From assembly GCF_010728725.1 (NCBI RefSeq), contig NZ_AP022606.1, positions 1,240,001-1,304,000 on the forward strand: DNA of 64,000 nucleotides. Reading direction: 5' to 3'. The DNA comes from Mycobacterium branderi. Its GTDB lineage: Bacteria; Actinomycetota; Actinomycetes; Mycobacteriales; Mycobacteriaceae. How positions within the stretch are numbered: position 1 is the stretch's first letter; each line of letters starts with the position of its first letter. Shown piece by piece: positions 24,532-34,677 of the stretch. A model generated the notes under the pieces. The model did no database searches. It was not told the DNA's origin and saw only the letters and a program-made list of their open reading frames with translations. The position numbers were made by a program, and so were the translations under genes.

Positions 24532-26010
24532 TCAGATCGCCTTATCGGCCCCAATTGTCGGCGCCGACGTCGCCGTCTCCGCGTGGGCGCACTCCCCCAA
24601 CTGCGCGCGCACGGCGTCGAGCGCAGCCCGCAGCGTCGGCATCTCCCGGTCACGCAACGCCGCGGCCCGAGCCGCCGCGACGGCATGCTCACGCAGCTCG
24701 GTGTCGATGACGCTCACTTGGTCGGCCACATGTGCGCTTTCGGCTTCGTCGTGCTCGCCGAGCGCAGCGCTGAGCGCCGACTCGGCGGCCAGAACCCGGG
24801 TGGCCACCAGCTGCTCGACCGCCGAGCGCAGCGATCCGGTTGCCTCGCCGACCCAGCGGTCGAGCACCGCGCGGTCGGCCAGCAGGCCGCGAGTGCCGAC
24901 CACCCAGACGGTGACCGCCAGACCGATCGCCACGCAGGCGACGATCCCGGCCGCGGTCAGCCCGGGCGCCAAGTCGAGCAGCAGCCGGCTCAGCGTCAGC
25001 GCCACGCCCAGCCCGAAACCGGCGCCCAGCAGCATCATCAGCCTGGTCTCCAGCCGCCTCGACTTCAGCGGCGGCGCACCGATCTCCACCCGCGGCAGCT
25101 CGGCTGCCGGCGGCTCCACCGCCAGCCCCAGCGCCTGCGCGACATCGGTCAGGTGCGCGGTGGTGCCCTCGTCGACCTCGGTCACCACCTCCTCGACGCG
25201 GCCGCGGGCGTAGGCCTCGAAGCCGGGCAGCTTGCGCCGACTCAGACCGGCCGCATCCTCCTGCAACTCTGAACGCACTGAGGCGCAGCGGTTCCGGGCG
25301 AAGTAAGACAACTGCACGCGCGCCTGCTGGACCTGGCTGCGCAGCGCGATCGTGCGCTCGGATTTGGACAGCCGCCGCTGGCGCAGCACGGCGTTGCGTT
25401 GCTCCCGCAGCGCCTCGACCCGCGCACGGCGGCCCGCGCCCTCGGCGTCGCGGTCATACCGGCATGCGACGGTCTGCAGCCGGGACTCCCAGGCCCGCAA
25501 CCGGTTTCGCCGCGCAAGGTCGGGGTCGGCCAGTTGCTCCCCGACCGCGGCAATCAGGTCGTCGACGCGCGGCTCGCCGCGTTCGGGCGCCGCGGCCGCC
25601 CCCACCCAGCGCACCCCGCCGTAGCGCGGCGCGTGCTCGGCCAGCGTCTCGCGGTCGGCGGCCAGCACGTCGCGCCAGTTGCGGTGGACGTCGATCTTGG
25701 ACACCACGCCGATAACCGGGTCGGTGTCGGTGGCCGCTGCGTCGAGCAGCGCGGCGTCGGATCCGGTCAGCACCGCGGCCGCGGAGACCACGAACACCAC
25801 GGCGCTCGGCGCCTCGCCGGGCGCCAGGTCCGCCGCCTCGACGAAGGTGTGCTGGGGCAGCCGTTCGCGCAGCACGGCAGCAACGCCGCTGACTCCGGCG
25901 AGCCACGGGCCGGTCACCAGCACAGCGTCGCGGCGCGCAATCACGGGCGCACTGAGCCGCGGGCCGATCGCGCCGACCAGTGCGTCGACGTCGGCGACCG
26001 GGTCGGTCAT
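24532..26010 (-). CDS. membrane-associated GTPase-like protein, Rv0210-like
   Basis: A 492-residue protein. The N-terminal ~160 residues look like a decayed P-loop GTPase: VLVTGPWLAGVSG replaces a true GxxxxGKS, while GVVSKIDVHRNW resembles the NKxD guanine-specificity motif. A coiled region follows (LREQRNAVLRQRRLSK). A pair of hydrophobic segments near residues 330-385 would form a membrane hairpin. Another helical region ends the protein. This layout recalls dynamin-like proteins. The ATG overlaps the stop of its partner (ATGA). No known function. Confidence 0.72.
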   Translation of the reverse strand: MTDPVADVDALVGAIGPRLSAPVIARRDAVLVTGPWLAGVSGVAAVLRERLPQHTFVEAADLAPGEAPSAVVFVVSAAAVLTGSDAALLDAAATDTDPVIGVVSKIDVHRNWRDVLAADRETLAEHAPRYGGVRWVGAAAAPERGEPRVDDLIAAVGEQLADPDLARRNRLRAWESRLQTVACRYDRDAEGAGRRARVEALREQRNAVLRQRRLSKSERTIALRSQVQQARVQLSYFARNRCASVRSELQEDAAGLSRRKLPGFEAYARGRVEEVVTEVDEGTTAHLTDVAQALGLAVEPPAAELPRVEIGAPPLKSRRLETRLMMLLGAGFGLGVALTLSRLLLDLAPGLTAAGIVACVAIGLAVTVWVVGTRGLLADRAVLDRWVGEATGSLRSAVEQLVATRVLAAESALSAALGEHDEAESAHVADQVSVIDTELREHAVAAARAAALRDREMPTLRAALDAVRAQLGECAHAETATSAPTIGADKAI

Positions 26011-26933
26011 GACGATCCCCCGGCGTGCGACCAGAGCCGCAGCGATCCCCTGGCGATGTCGGCGCCACAGGCGCGGTGGGTGGCGCTGACCGGTCCGCGG
26101 CCGTAGCGCTGCCAGCGCACTGCCCGCCGCAGGTGTGCCGCGGGGCTGTCGCAGCGGTCGACGTCCAGCCCGGTGGCCTCGACGACGTCGATCGCGGCGG
26201 CCATCCGCGCGATCACCGTGGCGTCGCGGGACAAGAACTCGGCGGCCCGCGGGTCGGTGACAGCGAGCGCCTCCAGCTCGGCGACGGCGTCGAGCATCCG
26301 CCGGTAGTGCACCTCGGCGCCGACGGCCGCCAGCTCGGCCAGCACGGCGTCGATGCGGCTCAGCCTGCGCAGCCGAGCCCGGACCTGGGCCTTCGACGCC
26401 CCCCGGCGGATCCCGGCGACCGCCGCAGCGACGCCGAACAGGTCGAGGGTGTCGACCAGGCGCCGGCGGACCTCAACCGGCAGCGGGTGTGCGCAGGCGA
26501 CGAAGCTGTCCGGCGAGCTCAGGTCGGCGGGCCGGGCCGCAAGCACCCGCAGCGCGCCCCACAGGGTGTCGTCCAGTACCGCCACAGCCAGCAATCCCAC
26601 CATCGGCGCGACCGGCACGCCGAGCCCGGCCACCGGCCCGCCGGCCACGTCGGCCTTGTTCTGTACCACCAGCAGCGGCCGTTGCGCCGCCGCGATCGCG
26701 GCCCGATCCTCGGGTTTGACCACCTCGGCGATCACGTGGACCTGCAGATCGGCGTCCGGCGTCACCGGGACCCCGGCCTGGGCAAGAGCGTGCGCGACGG
26801 TACGACGGCCCACTCCACGGCGCCCGGACACGGCGACCCGCAGCGGCGCACGCAGGGGCTCGGCGATCACGTCCCAGCGGGCGTCGGCGGCATATCGCGC
26901 CAGCTCGTCGAGGAAACCCCGCTGTCCGCTCAT
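26007..26933 (-). CDS. GTPase-like partner protein, Rv0209-like
   Basis: A 308-residue protein. VSGRRGVGRRTVA near residue 36 resembles a Walker A motif, but the lysine is replaced by arginine. LLVVQNKADVAGG is a good NKxD guanine-specificity motif. The rest is Ala/Arg/Leu-rich helix. With the coupled downstream gene it looks like a two-protein dynamin-type module whose nucleotide hydrolysis may be altered. I use the ATG of MSGQRGFLDE; an in-frame ATG 54 bases upstream is possible. It is divergent from trmB. Confidence 0.7.
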   Translation of the reverse strand: MSGQRGFLDELARYAADARWDVIAEPLRAPLRVAVSGRRGVGRRTVAHALAQAGVPVTPDADLQVHVIAEVVKPEDRAAIAAAQRPLLVVQNKADVAGGPVAGLGVPVAPMVGLLAVAVLDDTLWGALRVLAARPADLSSPDSFVACAHPLPVEVRRRLVDTLDLFGVAAAVAGIRRGASKAQVRARLRRLSRIDAVLAELAAVGAEVHYRRMLDAVAELEALAVTDPRAAEFLSRDATVIARMAAAIDVVEATGLDVDRCDSPAAHLRRAVRWQRYGRGPVSATHRACGADIARGSLRLWSHAGGSS

Positions 26934-27086
26934 GTCCCGCCCATTGTCCCTGAACTGGCCCGCTGAACCGGCGAGCGCCGCTCCCATCGCATCGTGACAT
27001 CCGCCGCGCCGTGGCGCGAGCCAGTACCAGCCGAAGGCAACTGTTGGGTATCAATCTGTACCGCGATGCGGCTACACCATGGGTAT

Positions 27087-27857
27087 ATGGGTAACGATGG
27101 ACCAATGCACGCACAATCCGGGGTCCAGGCGCGCCCGGACACCGGCGTGCCCGCCCCGCGTTCTGGCTATCCCCGGACCACCAGCTTCCGGACCCGGCGC
27201 TCGGCCCTCTCGGCCGCCCAGCAGCGGACCTGGGACCGATTGTGGCCGCAACTCGGCATCCTGGCCCGCAGCGCCGACGGGCCGGCCGATCCACCCGACA
27301 TCCGGGCCTGGTTCGGCAGGGAGGCGCCGGTGGTTCTCGAGATCGGTTGCGGCACAGGGACTTCCACCCTCGCGATGGCACAGTCCGAGCCGGATGTCGA
27401 CGTGATCGCGGTCGAGGTCTACCGGCGCGGGCTGGCGCAACTGCTGAGCGCCATCGACCGGGAGAACGTCGGCAACATCCGCCTGGTCCGCGGAGATGCG
27501 CTCGACGTCCTCGAGCACCTCATCCCGTCGGGCACGTTGACGGGAGTGCGGGTGTTCTTCCCCGACCCCTGGCCCAAGGCCCGCCACCACAAGCGGCGGT
27601 TGCTGCAGCCGCGCACCGTGGCGCTGATCGCCGACCGGTTGCGGCCCGGCGGGGTACTGCACGCCGCCACCGACCACGCCGGATACGCCGAGCAGATCGC
27701 CGAGGTCGGCGACGCCGAGCCGCGGTTGCGCCGGGCCGATCCCGACGACCCGACTCTGCCGATCTCGGTCGTCCGCCCCATCACCAAGTACGAGACCAAG
27801 GCACAAGACGCCGGCAGTGCCGTTACCGAATTGCTCTGGGAAAGAACCAGTCCATGA
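27087..27857 (+). CDS. trmB: tRNA (guanine-N7-)-methyltransferase
   Basis: A 256-residue SAM-dependent enzyme that methylates G46 in the tRNA variable loop. VLEIGCGTGTST is the SAM-binding motif, and FFPDPWPKARHHKRRLLQP is the TrmB signature that binds tRNA and carries the catalytic Asp. There is a ~50-residue N-terminal extension rich in Arg and Pro. The start is uncertain: MGNDGPMHAQ is chosen, with a second Met six codons later and frames upstream also open. Its TGA overlaps the ATG of the NYN-domain gene, which leads on towards mmpL3. Confidence 0.92.
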   Translation: MGNDGPMHAQSGVQARPDTGVPAPRSGYPRTTSFRTRRSALSAAQQRTWDRLWPQLGILARSADGPADPPDIRAWFGREAPVVLEIGCGTGTSTLAMAQSEPDVDVIAVEVYRRGLAQLLSAIDRENVGNIRLVRGDALDVLEHLIPSGTLTGVRVFFPDPWPKARHHKRRLLQPRTVALIADRLRPGGVLHAATDHAGYAEQIAEVGDAEPRLRRADPDDPTLPISVVRPITKYETKAQDAGSAVTELLWERTSP

Positions 27858-28552
27858 GCCTGACCGAAGAAACGGGCGCACTGATGCCCGCGCTGGCCGA
27901 ACCATCCGGCGACGACACGGCCGGCCCGGGCGGCCGACGCGTGCTGTTGGTCTGGGATGCGCCCAACCTGGACATGGGTCTCGGCTCCATCCTGGGCCGG
28001 CGGCCGACGGCGCTGGAACGCCCGCGCTTCGACGCGCTGGGCCGCTGGCTTTTGACCCGCACCGCCGAGGTGGCCGCCGACCGGCACGACGTGTCGAGCG
28101 AACCCGAGGCCACCGTGTTCACCAACATCGCGCCGGGCAGCGCCGACGTGGTTCGACCGTGGGTGGATGCCTTGCGTAACGTGGGGTTTGCCGTCTTCGC
28201 CAAGCCGAAAATCGACGAGGACAGCGACGTCGACGGCGACATGCTGCAGCACATCGCGTTGCGCTGCCAGGAGGGTCTGGCGGCGCTGGTGGTGGCCTCC
28301 GCCGACGGCCAGGCATTCCGCGAACCGCTGGAGGAAATCTCGCGCGGCGGGGTTCCCGTCCAGGTGCTCGGATTTCGCGAACATGCGAGTTGGGCGTTAG
28401 CGTCGGATACCTTGGAGTTCGTCGACCTGGAGGACATCGACGGTGTGTTCCGGGAACCGCTGCCCCGGATCGGACTGGATTCGCTGCCTGAGCAGGGGGC
28501 GTGGCTGCAGCCGTTCCGGCCGCTGTCGTCGCTACTGACCTCGCGTGTGTGA
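27854..28552 (+). CDS. NYN (PIN-like) domain protein, Rv0207c-like
   Basis: A 232-residue protein. RRVLLVWDAPNLDMGLG near residues 29-45 carries the Asp and Asn of an NYN nuclease domain. KPKIDEDSDVDGDMLQH and LAALVVASADGQAFREPL supply the further acidic residues and the closing strand. NYN domains are predicted metal-dependent RNases. It is coupled to trmB by ATGA, which hints at a role in RNA turnover. The product ends with a hydrophobic WLQPFRPLSSLLTS tail. It lies 61 bp before mmpL3, so transcription may continue into it. Confidence 0.82.
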   Translation: MSLTEETGALMPALAEPSGDDTAGPGGRRVLLVWDAPNLDMGLGSILGRRPTALERPRFDALGRWLLTRTAEVAADRHDVSSEPEATVFTNIAPGSADVVRPWVDALRNVGFAVFAKPKIDEDSDVDGDMLQHIALRCQEGLAALVVASADGQAFREPLEEISRGGVPVQVLGFREHASWALASDTLEFVDLEDIDGVFREPLPRIGLDSLPEQGAWLQPFRPLSSLLTSRV

Positions 28553-28613
28553 CAACTGGATAAATAGGCAGCGGGTCACGGAGATTTTTCAGTAGATCCA
28601 GTAAGGAGCTTAC

Positions 28614-31496
28614 GTGTTCGCCTGGTGGGGCCGAACTGTATACCGCTACCGGTACATCGTGATCGGGGTCATGGTGGCGCTGTGCCTTGGCGGCGGCATC
28701 TTCGGGATGAGCCTCGGCAAACACGTCACCCAGAGCGGGTTCTACGACGACGGCAGCCAGTCGGTGAAGGCGTCGGTGCTGGGCGACCAGGTGTACGGCC
28801 GCGACCGAACCAGTCACGTCGTCGCTGTTTTCACCGCGCCCAAAGGTAAGACGGTCGACGACAAGCCGTGGTTCGACGGCATCAAAGACGGGCTCAACAA
28901 CGTCAAGCGCGACCACCCTGACCAGGTGCTCAGCTGGGTGGGCTACTTCACCAACCCCGACGTGCTGAGCAACATGGCCGACGCCGACAAACAACACGCC
29001 TTCGCGTCCATCCAGCTCAAGGGCGACGACGACGACACCATCCTGAAGAACTACCAGGCCGTCGAGCCCAGCCTGCAAAAGCTCGACGGCGGCACGGTCA
29101 AACTGGCCGGCCTGCAGCCGATCGCCAACGCGCTGACCGGCACCATCGCCACCGACCAGAGGCGCATGGAGGTCCTTGCACTGCCGCTGGTGGCGGTGGT
29201 GCTGTTCTTCGTGTTCGGTGGGGTCATCGCCGCCGGGCTGCCGGTCATGGTCGGCGGCTTGAGCATCGCCGGCGCGACCGGCATCCTGCGGTTTGCCACT
29301 CTCTTCGGGCCGGTGAACTTCTTCGCCCAGCCGGTGATCTCGCTGATCGGTTTGGGTCTTGCCATCGACTACGGGCTGTTCGTGGTGAGCCGCTTCCGCG
29401 AGGAGATCGCCGAAGGCTACGACACCGAGGCCGCGGTGCGCCGCAGCGTGATGACGGCCGGTCGCACCGTGGTGTTCTCGGCGGTGCTGATCATCGTCTC
29501 GGGCGCCGCCCTGCTGGTGATGCCGCAGGGCTTCGTGAAAGGGCTGACCTACGCCATCTTCGCGGCGGTGGGGCTGGCGGCGCTGCTGTCGATCACGCTG
29601 CTGCCGGCCTGCCTGGGCGTGCTGGGCCACCACGTCGACGCGCTCGGGGTGCGGACGCTGTTGCGGGTGCCGTTCTTCCGTAACTGGAAGCCGATGAACT
29701 GGTGGCTGAACTTCCTGGCCGACAAGACCCAGAAGACCAAGACCCGCGAGGAAGTCGAGGGCGAGTTCTGGGGCAAGCTGGTCAACGTCGTGATGAAGCG
29801 GCCGCTGGCGTTCGCTGTCCCGATAGTGATCGCGATGATCCTGTTGATCATCCCGTTGGGGAAGTTGTCCTTCGGCGGGATGAGCGAGAAGTACCTGCCG
29901 CCGGACAATCCCAGCCGTCAGGCCCAGGAGCAGTTCGACAAGATCTTCCCCGGGTTCCGCACCGAGAAGCTGACGCTGGTCATCCAATCCGACAACCACA
30001 AGCCCGTCACCGACCAGCAGGTCGCCGACATCCGCAACAAGGCGATGTCCATCAACGGGTTCGTCAAGCCGGACAACAACGCGGCCGACATGTGGAAGGA
30101 ACGCCCCGTGCTGCCGGGCGCGTCGAAGGACAAGTCGGTGCGGGTGATCGAGAACGGTTTGGTCAACCGCAACGACGCGGCGCAGAAGATCAAGGAACTG
30201 CGGGCGATCCCCCCGCCCAAGGGGCTGGAGTTGATGGTCGGCGGGACGCCGGCGCTCGAGCAGGACAGCATCCACGCCTTGTCGGCCCAGGGGCCGCTGA
30301 TGTTGGTGATCCTGCTGACCACCACCACTTTGTTGATGTTCCTGGCGTTCGGGTCGGTGGTGCTGCCGATCAAGGCCGCGGTGATGAGCGCGTTGACGCT
30401 CGGTTCGACAATGGGAATCCTGACCTGGATCTTTGTCGACGGACACGGCGCGGGGTTGCTGAACTTCACCCCGACGCCGTTGATGGTGGTCGTGATCGCC
30501 CTGGTGGTCGCAGTGGGCTGGGGCCTGGCCACCGACTACGAAGTGTTCCTGGTCTCCCGGATGGTGGAGGCGCGGGAATCCGGGATGTCCACGTCGGAGG
30601 CAATCCGGATCGGGACCGCGACCACCGGTCGCCTGATCACCGCTGCCGCGCTGATCCTGGCCGTTGTCGCCGGCTCGTTCGTGTTCTCCGACCTGGTGAT
30701 GATGAAATACCTGGCGTTCGGCTTGATGGCGGCGCTGCTGCTGGACGCGACGGTGGTGCGGATGTTCCTGGTGCCGTCGGTGATGAAGCTGCTCGGCGAC
30801 GACTGTTGGTGGGCGCCGCGGTGGATGAAGCGGCTGCAGACCCGGCTCGGCCTCGGCGAGATCCACCTGCCGCCCGAGCGCAAGCGGCCCGCGCAGCGTC
30901 GGCCCGAGCGGGTGGCCGTCGCGCCGCGTGGTCCGGTTGCCACCAAACCGCGACCGCCACACGATCCCACCCACCCGTCGGCGGAAGGCGCCGCCCGCCC
31001 CCGCCCGCAGTACCGGCCGCCGCGTCAGGACACCCCGTCGGCGGCGGGCACCACCCGGATGCGGGCCCCGACGTCGCCGGGGTCTGCGGATGAACCGGAG
31101 ACCACCCGCTTCGCCGCGCCGAAGAACGCCGCACCGGAACCCCGCGGCGGCGAACGCCGGCCCAAGCCGTCGGGCACCCCGCCGCAAGACCGCGAAATCG
31201 AGTCCTGGCTCAGCGAACTGCGCGGGCCCAAACCCGCTGAGCGGCAAGGTGATTCACGCACCACGGGGAACCCCGACCAGACGCGGTCGGTACCGGTACC
31301 CCCACAACAGTCCGACGACGAGGAAGAAGCCACCACGGCCATCCCCACGGCGCCGGCGGACGACGACGATTCCGACATGGCCACCGAGAAACTGAACTCC
31401 CGGGCGCACAACGCCCCAGAAGCCGAGCGGACGCGCCAGCGTCGCAGCGGGGGTCTGAGCGCGCAGGACCTGCTGCGCCGCGAAGGCCGCTTCTAA
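28614..31496 (+). CDS. mmpL3: trehalose monomycolate exporter MmpL3
   Basis: A 960-residue RND transporter of the inner membrane, essential for flipping trehalose monomycolate. It has twelve membrane segments in two halves, two periplasmic porter domains and a disordered C-terminus (about 740-960, rich in Arg, Pro and Glu). The proton-relay Asp-Tyr pairs are visible at 252-253 (GLAIDYGLF) and 641-642 (LATDYEVF). The start is GTG behind AAGGAG. It follows trmB and the NYN gene. Its stop shares bases with the stop of the convergent Rv0205-like gene. Confidence 0.97.
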   Translation: MFAWWGRTVYRYRYIVIGVMVALCLGGGIFGMSLGKHVTQSGFYDDGSQSVKASVLGDQVYGRDRTSHVVAVFTAPKGKTVDDKPWFDGIKDGLNNVKRDHPDQVLSWVGYFTNPDVLSNMADADKQHAFASIQLKGDDDDTILKNYQAVEPSLQKLDGGTVKLAGLQPIANALTGTIATDQRRMEVLALPLVAVVLFFVFGGVIAAGLPVMVGGLSIAGATGILRFATLFGPVNFFAQPVISLIGLGLAIDYGLFVVSRFREEIAEGYDTEAAVRRSVMTAGRTVVFSAVLIIVSGAALLVMPQGFVKGLTYAIFAAVGLAALLSITLLPACLGVLGHHVDALGVRTLLRVPFFRNWKPMNWWLNFLADKTQKTKTREEVEGEFWGKLVNVVMKRPLAFAVPIVIAMILLIIPLGKLSFGGMSEKYLPPDNPSRQAQEQFDKIFPGFRTEKLTLVIQSDNHKPVTDQQVADIRNKAMSINGFVKPDNNAADMWKERPVLPGASKDKSVRVIENGLVNRNDAAQKIKELRAIPPPKGLELMVGGTPALEQDSIHALSAQGPLMLVILLTTTTLLMFLAFGSVVLPIKAAVMSALTLGSTMGILTWIFVDGHGAGLLNFTPTPLMVVVIALVVAVGWGLATDYEVFLVSRMVEARESGMSTSEAIRIGTATTGRLITAAALILAVVAGSFVFSDLVMMKYLAFGLMAALLLDATVVRMFLVPSVMKLLGDDCWWAPRWMKRLQTRLGLGEIHLPPERKRPAQRRPERVAVAPRGPVATKPRPPHDPTHPSAEGAARPRPQYRPPRQDTPSAAGTTRMRAPTSPGSADEPETTRFAAPKNAAPEPRGGERRPKPSGTPPQDREIESWLSELRGPKPAERQGDSRTTGNPDQTRSVPVPPQQSDDEEEATTAIPTAPADDDDSDMATEKLNSRAHNAPEAERTRQRRSGGLSAQDLLRREGRF

Positions 31497-32641
31497 CTAC
31501 TGGGTTCTGCGGCAGCTTCGGCGTCGACGTCGTCCGGTTCTGCCGCCATGACGGACTCGCCTTCCTCGGTCAGCGCTTCAGCCGTCGCGGACGGTTCAGG
31601 CGCCAACAGCACCTTGAATGCGTTGTTGAGGAAAGCCACCGTGGGGACGGCCAGCAGCGCGCCGACGATACCGGCGAGCACCCCGCCGGTCGAGATCGCC
31701 AACACGACCGCCAGCGGGTGGATCGACACCGCGCGGCCCATCACCAGCGGCTGCAGGATGTGCGCCTCCAGCTGGTTGACCCCGATCAGCACCCCGAGCG
31801 TGATCAGCGCGTAGACGAAGCCCTTCGCCAGCAGCGCGACCACGATCGCCAGAATGCCGCTGATCACGGCACCGACCAGCGGGATGAACGCACCCAGGAA
31901 CACCAGCGAGGCCAGCGGCAACGCCAGCGGCACGCCCATGATCGCCAGGCCGGTTCCGACCCCGGCGGCGTCGACCAGCGCGACTAAAAAGGTGGCACGG
32001 ATATAGCCGATCAGAGAGCCGTAACCGGCCCGGCCCGCGGCGCGGACCCGCTCCCGGGCGTTGACGGGGAAGATCTTGGTGACGTACTGCCAGATGTTGC
32101 GCCCGCCGTAGAGGAAGAAGATCAGCGTGAACAGCATCATCAGCGCGGCGGTGAGGATCTCGGTGATGGTCGCCGCGGTGGACAACGCGCCGCTGGTCAG
32201 CTTCGCCTGATTGTTGCGCAGCGCCTGGATCGCGGCGTTACCGGCATTGTCGATCTGCTGGCGGCTCAGATGCATCGGCCCTTCGATCAGCCACTTGCGG
32301 GTGGAGTCGATGCTGTGCGTCACCTGGTCGACCAAATCCGGCAGCCCGATTACGAATTCACTGATGACGAACGACAGGATGCCGCCGAGGATCGCGAAGC
32401 CGGCCAGCAGCACCAGGGTCACCGCCGCGCCGCGCGGCACGCCGCGGCGGTCCAGCCAGTCCACCATGGGCACCAGCAACGCGCTGAGCATCAACGCCAC
32501 CAGCACCGGGACGACGATGATCTCCAGCTTCTTGACCACCCAGAGAAACGCCACGACGGCGGCCAGGATGACCAACAACCGCCACGCCCAAGCGGCGGTC
32601 TTGCGGACAAGAGGTTCGACCGAGTCGTCGATCGACGGCAT
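31493..32641 (-). CDS. AI-2E/PerM-family membrane protein, Rv0205-like
   Basis: A 382-residue protein with about eight membrane segments. A first pair is near residues 25-65 ([15 protein letters not shown]), then a long extramembrane part, then paired helices with [21 protein letters not shown] and GLLAIV-type segments typical of the PerM/AI-2E exporter family. The C-terminus is acidic. Its role in mycobacteria is not settled. The ATG (MPSIDDSVE) lacks a ribosome-binding site but has TACGCT seven bases upstream, so a leaderless start is preferred over a GTG 33 bases earlier. It is divergent from the Rv0204c-like gene. Confidence 0.87.
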   Translation of the reverse strand: MPSIDDSVEPLVRKTAAWAWRLLVILAAVVAFLWVVKKLEIIVVPVLVALMLSALLVPMVDWLDRRGVPRGAAVTLVLLAGFAILGGILSFVISEFVIGLPDLVDQVTHSIDSTRKWLIEGPMHLSRQQIDNAGNAAIQALRNNQAKLTSGALSTAATITEILTAALMMLFTLIFFLYGGRNIWQYVTKIFPVNARERVRAAGRAGYGSLIGYIRATFLVALVDAAGVGTGLAIMGVPLALPLASLVFLGAFIPLVGAVISGILAIVVALLAKGFVYALITLGVLIGVNQLEAHILQPLVMGRAVSIHPLAVVLAISTGGVLAGIVGALLAVPTVAFLNNAFKVLLAPEPSATAEALTEEGESVMAAEPDDVDAEAAAEPSS

Positions 32642-32648
32642 GCGGTCA

Positions 32649-32721
32649 AGCGTAATCGGCGCAAACACCGACACGGCGCGACGCGAAGCAACGATCCTTG
32701 CGCGACCTGCGCGGCTACCCT
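32649..32721. promoter_or_regulatory. back-to-back leaderless promoters
   Basis: The minus-strand box TACGCT (32649-32654) ends seven bases before the Rv0205-like ATG. The plus-strand box TACCCT (32716-32721) ends seven bases before the Rv0204c-like GTG. Neither gene has a ribosome-binding site. Both would be transcribed from about their start codons. Confidence 0.5.
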
Positions 32722-32728
32722 AAACCAC

Positions 32729-33886
32729 GTGTCGCACGACGCGCTGCCACACAACGTCGACGGTCAGCACGAAGCGCCCGTCCACGGCAAATACTGGTGG
32801 CTCCGCTGGGTGATCCTGGGCATCGTCGCCGTCGTGCTCGCGGTCGAGGTGGCGTTGGTCTGGGACCAGCTGGCCGCGGCGGCCAACAGCCTGTACTCGG
32901 CCAAGTGGTACTGGCTGCTGGCCGCAGCGCTGGCGGCCGCCGCGTCGATGCACAGCTTCGCCCAGATCCAGCGGACCTTGCTGAGGTCCGCCGGCGTCGA
33001 GGTCAAGCAGTGGCGGTCGGAGGCCGCCTTCTACGCCGCCAACTCGCTGAGTACCACGCTGCCCGGCGGGCCGGTGCTGTCGGCCACGTTTCTTCTTCGG
33101 CAGCAACGGATTTGGGGCGCGTCGACCGTGGTGGCGTCGTGGCAGCTGGTGATGTCGGGTGTGCTGCAGGCGGTGGGGCTGGCGCTGCTCGGCCTGGGCG
33201 GCGCGTTCTTTCTCGGCGCGAAGAACAACCCGTTTTCTCTGCTGTTCACGCTGGGCGGCTTTGTCGCGCTGTTGTTGCTGGCCCAAGCGGTGGCGTCACG
33301 ACCGGAGCTGATCGACGGCATCGGTCTGCGGGTGCTGTCGTGGGTCAACTCCGTGCGCGGCAGGCCGGCCACTACCGGCATCGACAGGTGGCGGCAAACC
33401 CTCGACCAGCTGGAGTCGGTCAGCCTGGGCCGTCGTGACCTGTCGGTGGCGTTCGGCTGGTCGCTGTTCAACTGGATCGCCGACGTGGCGTGCCTCGGCT
33501 TCGCCGCCTACGCCGCCGGCGGAAACGCGTCGGTCGCCGGGCTGACGGTGGCCTACGCGGCGGCGCGCGCGGTCGGCACGATCCCGCTGATGCCGGGCGG
33601 GCTGCTGGTCGTGGAGGCGGTGCTGGTCCCCGGTCTGGTCTCCAGCGGCATGTCGTTGCCCGACGCCATCTCGGCGATGCTGATCTACCGGGTGATCAGC
33701 TGGTTGTTGATCGCCGCGGTCGGCTGGGTGGTGTTCTTCTTCATGTTCCGGACCGAAAACGAGGTCGAGCCCGACAGCGAGGCGAACTCGCAGGACCAGC
33801 TCCCGCCGGCCGATCCGGGCGACGGGGCGCTGCAAGGCCCGCTGCCGCCACCGGACCCCGAAACCGGGGGCCGGGCCGCTACCTGA
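32729..33886 (+). CDS. UPF0104 / lysylphosphatidylglycerol-synthase-like membrane protein, Rv0204c-like
   Basis: A 385-residue protein with about eight membrane segments of the LPG-synthase transmembrane type. The family signatures AANSLSTTLPGGPVLSATFL and IPLMPGGLLVVEAVLVPGL are present. The tail is Pro/Asp-rich. Such proteins flip or move lipids; the cargo is unknown. The start is a GTG seven bases after a TACCCT box, which rules out the much longer open frame upstream. It sits between MmpL3 and the hemophore gene and overlaps that gene's 3' end by eight bases. Confidence 0.85.
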   Translation: MSHDALPHNVDGQHEAPVHGKYWWLRWVILGIVAVVLAVEVALVWDQLAAAANSLYSAKWYWLLAAALAAAASMHSFAQIQRTLLRSAGVEVKQWRSEAAFYAANSLSTTLPGGPVLSATFLLRQQRIWGASTVVASWQLVMSGVLQAVGLALLGLGGAFFLGAKNNPFSLLFTLGGFVALLLLAQAVASRPELIDGIGLRVLSWVNSVRGRPATTGIDRWRQTLDQLESVSLGRRDLSVAFGWSLFNWIADVACLGFAAYAAGGNASVAGLTVAYAAARAVGTIPLMPGGLLVVEAVLVPGLVSSGMSLPDAISAMLIYRVISWLLIAAVGWVVFFFMFRTENEVEPDSEANSQDQLPPADPGDGALQGPLPPPDPETGGRAAT

Positions 33887-34400
33887 CGACGACCGGTGCC
33901 TGCGCTGGCGCTGGACCCGCCGGTGCCGCCGGGGCGCCCCCGGCCGGAGCGCCGCCCACCGGACCGGCCACCGGCGACGCCGGAGCCCCACCACCGGGCA
34001 GCCCGTTCTGCGCTCCCTGCATCATTCCCAGCATCTGCGGAAGGCTGATCGGCAGCTTGCACTTGGTCGACAGCGAGGTCAGCGGCGCCGAGATGGTCTG
34101 CAGATCACTGGCGACCTTGGGGTTGGCGTCGAAGTACGACTTCAGCGAGTTGACCGATTGGGGTCCGGCAGGCTGCTGCATGACGTTGGTCATCGCCTGG
34201 TTGGTCTCCGGGTGCGAGTCCAGGTAGTCGCCGGCCGACTTGGCCACCGAGCCGACCGTGCGCGCCATCTCGCTCGCGGCGCAGGGATCGGACGCACCGA
34301 CCGCCGACGGCATAGCCGACGCCACGCTGGCAGCGCCGCCCAGCGCGGTAGCGGCCAGTACGCCAAAAAGCCTGTGGCGCAACGTCGCACTCGTCGTCAT
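33879..34400 (-). CDS. secreted heme-binding protein (hemophore), Rv0203-like
   Basis: A 173-residue protein with a signal peptide (LFGVLAATALGGAASVASA, about 11-29). The mature helical core holds Cys40 (DPCAASE) and Cys113 (STKCKLP), a likely disulfide. Tyr59 and His63 in GDYLDSHPE match the heme-binding positions I recall for Rv0203. The residue at 89, His in my memory of Rv0203, is Tyr here. The C-terminal ~40 residues are a Pro/Ala/Gly tail. The ATG has AAGGAG upstream. It lies between mmpL3 and mmpL11, whose products take heme from it in M. tuberculosis. Confidence 0.87.
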   Translation of the reverse strand: MTTSATLRHRLFGVLAATALGGAASVASAMPSAVGASDPCAASEMARTVGSVAKSAGDYLDSHPETNQAMTNVMQQPAGPQSVNSLKSYFDANPKVASDLQTISAPLTSLSTKCKLPISLPQMLGMMQGAQNGLPGGGAPASPVAGPVGGAPAGGAPAAPAGPAPAQAPVVVR

Positions 34401-34677
34401 GAATACTCCTTAAGGCTGGCGGACGTCCGGTCGCGCCACGTTGCAATGGGATTGATCCCCGACCCGGAAAACGCCCACCGGTCATCCTGCCATCCGCTGC
34501 TGCGCCTCCGCCAATCCTGGCGGGCACGAAATGCTCACACGCCCCGGCGCCGGTAACGGTCGCCGATGCCGAGTCGTTGCAGCTCAGCGACCCGAAGCCG
34601 AGATACTTTACAGCACGCTGCGGTAGGCTCGCCTGCACGAAACGCGGAAAGCGGGGAGGGCGGCCATCCAGCAGTTC

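Noticed and set aside
28119..31247. 1042-residue open frame on the minus strand
   Set aside because: It is antisense to mmpL3. The product is His/Gln/Arg-rich with no family motifs, a typical by-product of high G+C codon use.
32270..32728. N-terminal extension of the Rv0204c-like gene
   Set aside because: It is antisense to the Rv0205-like gene and low in protein character. The GTG after TACCCT gives the expected start.
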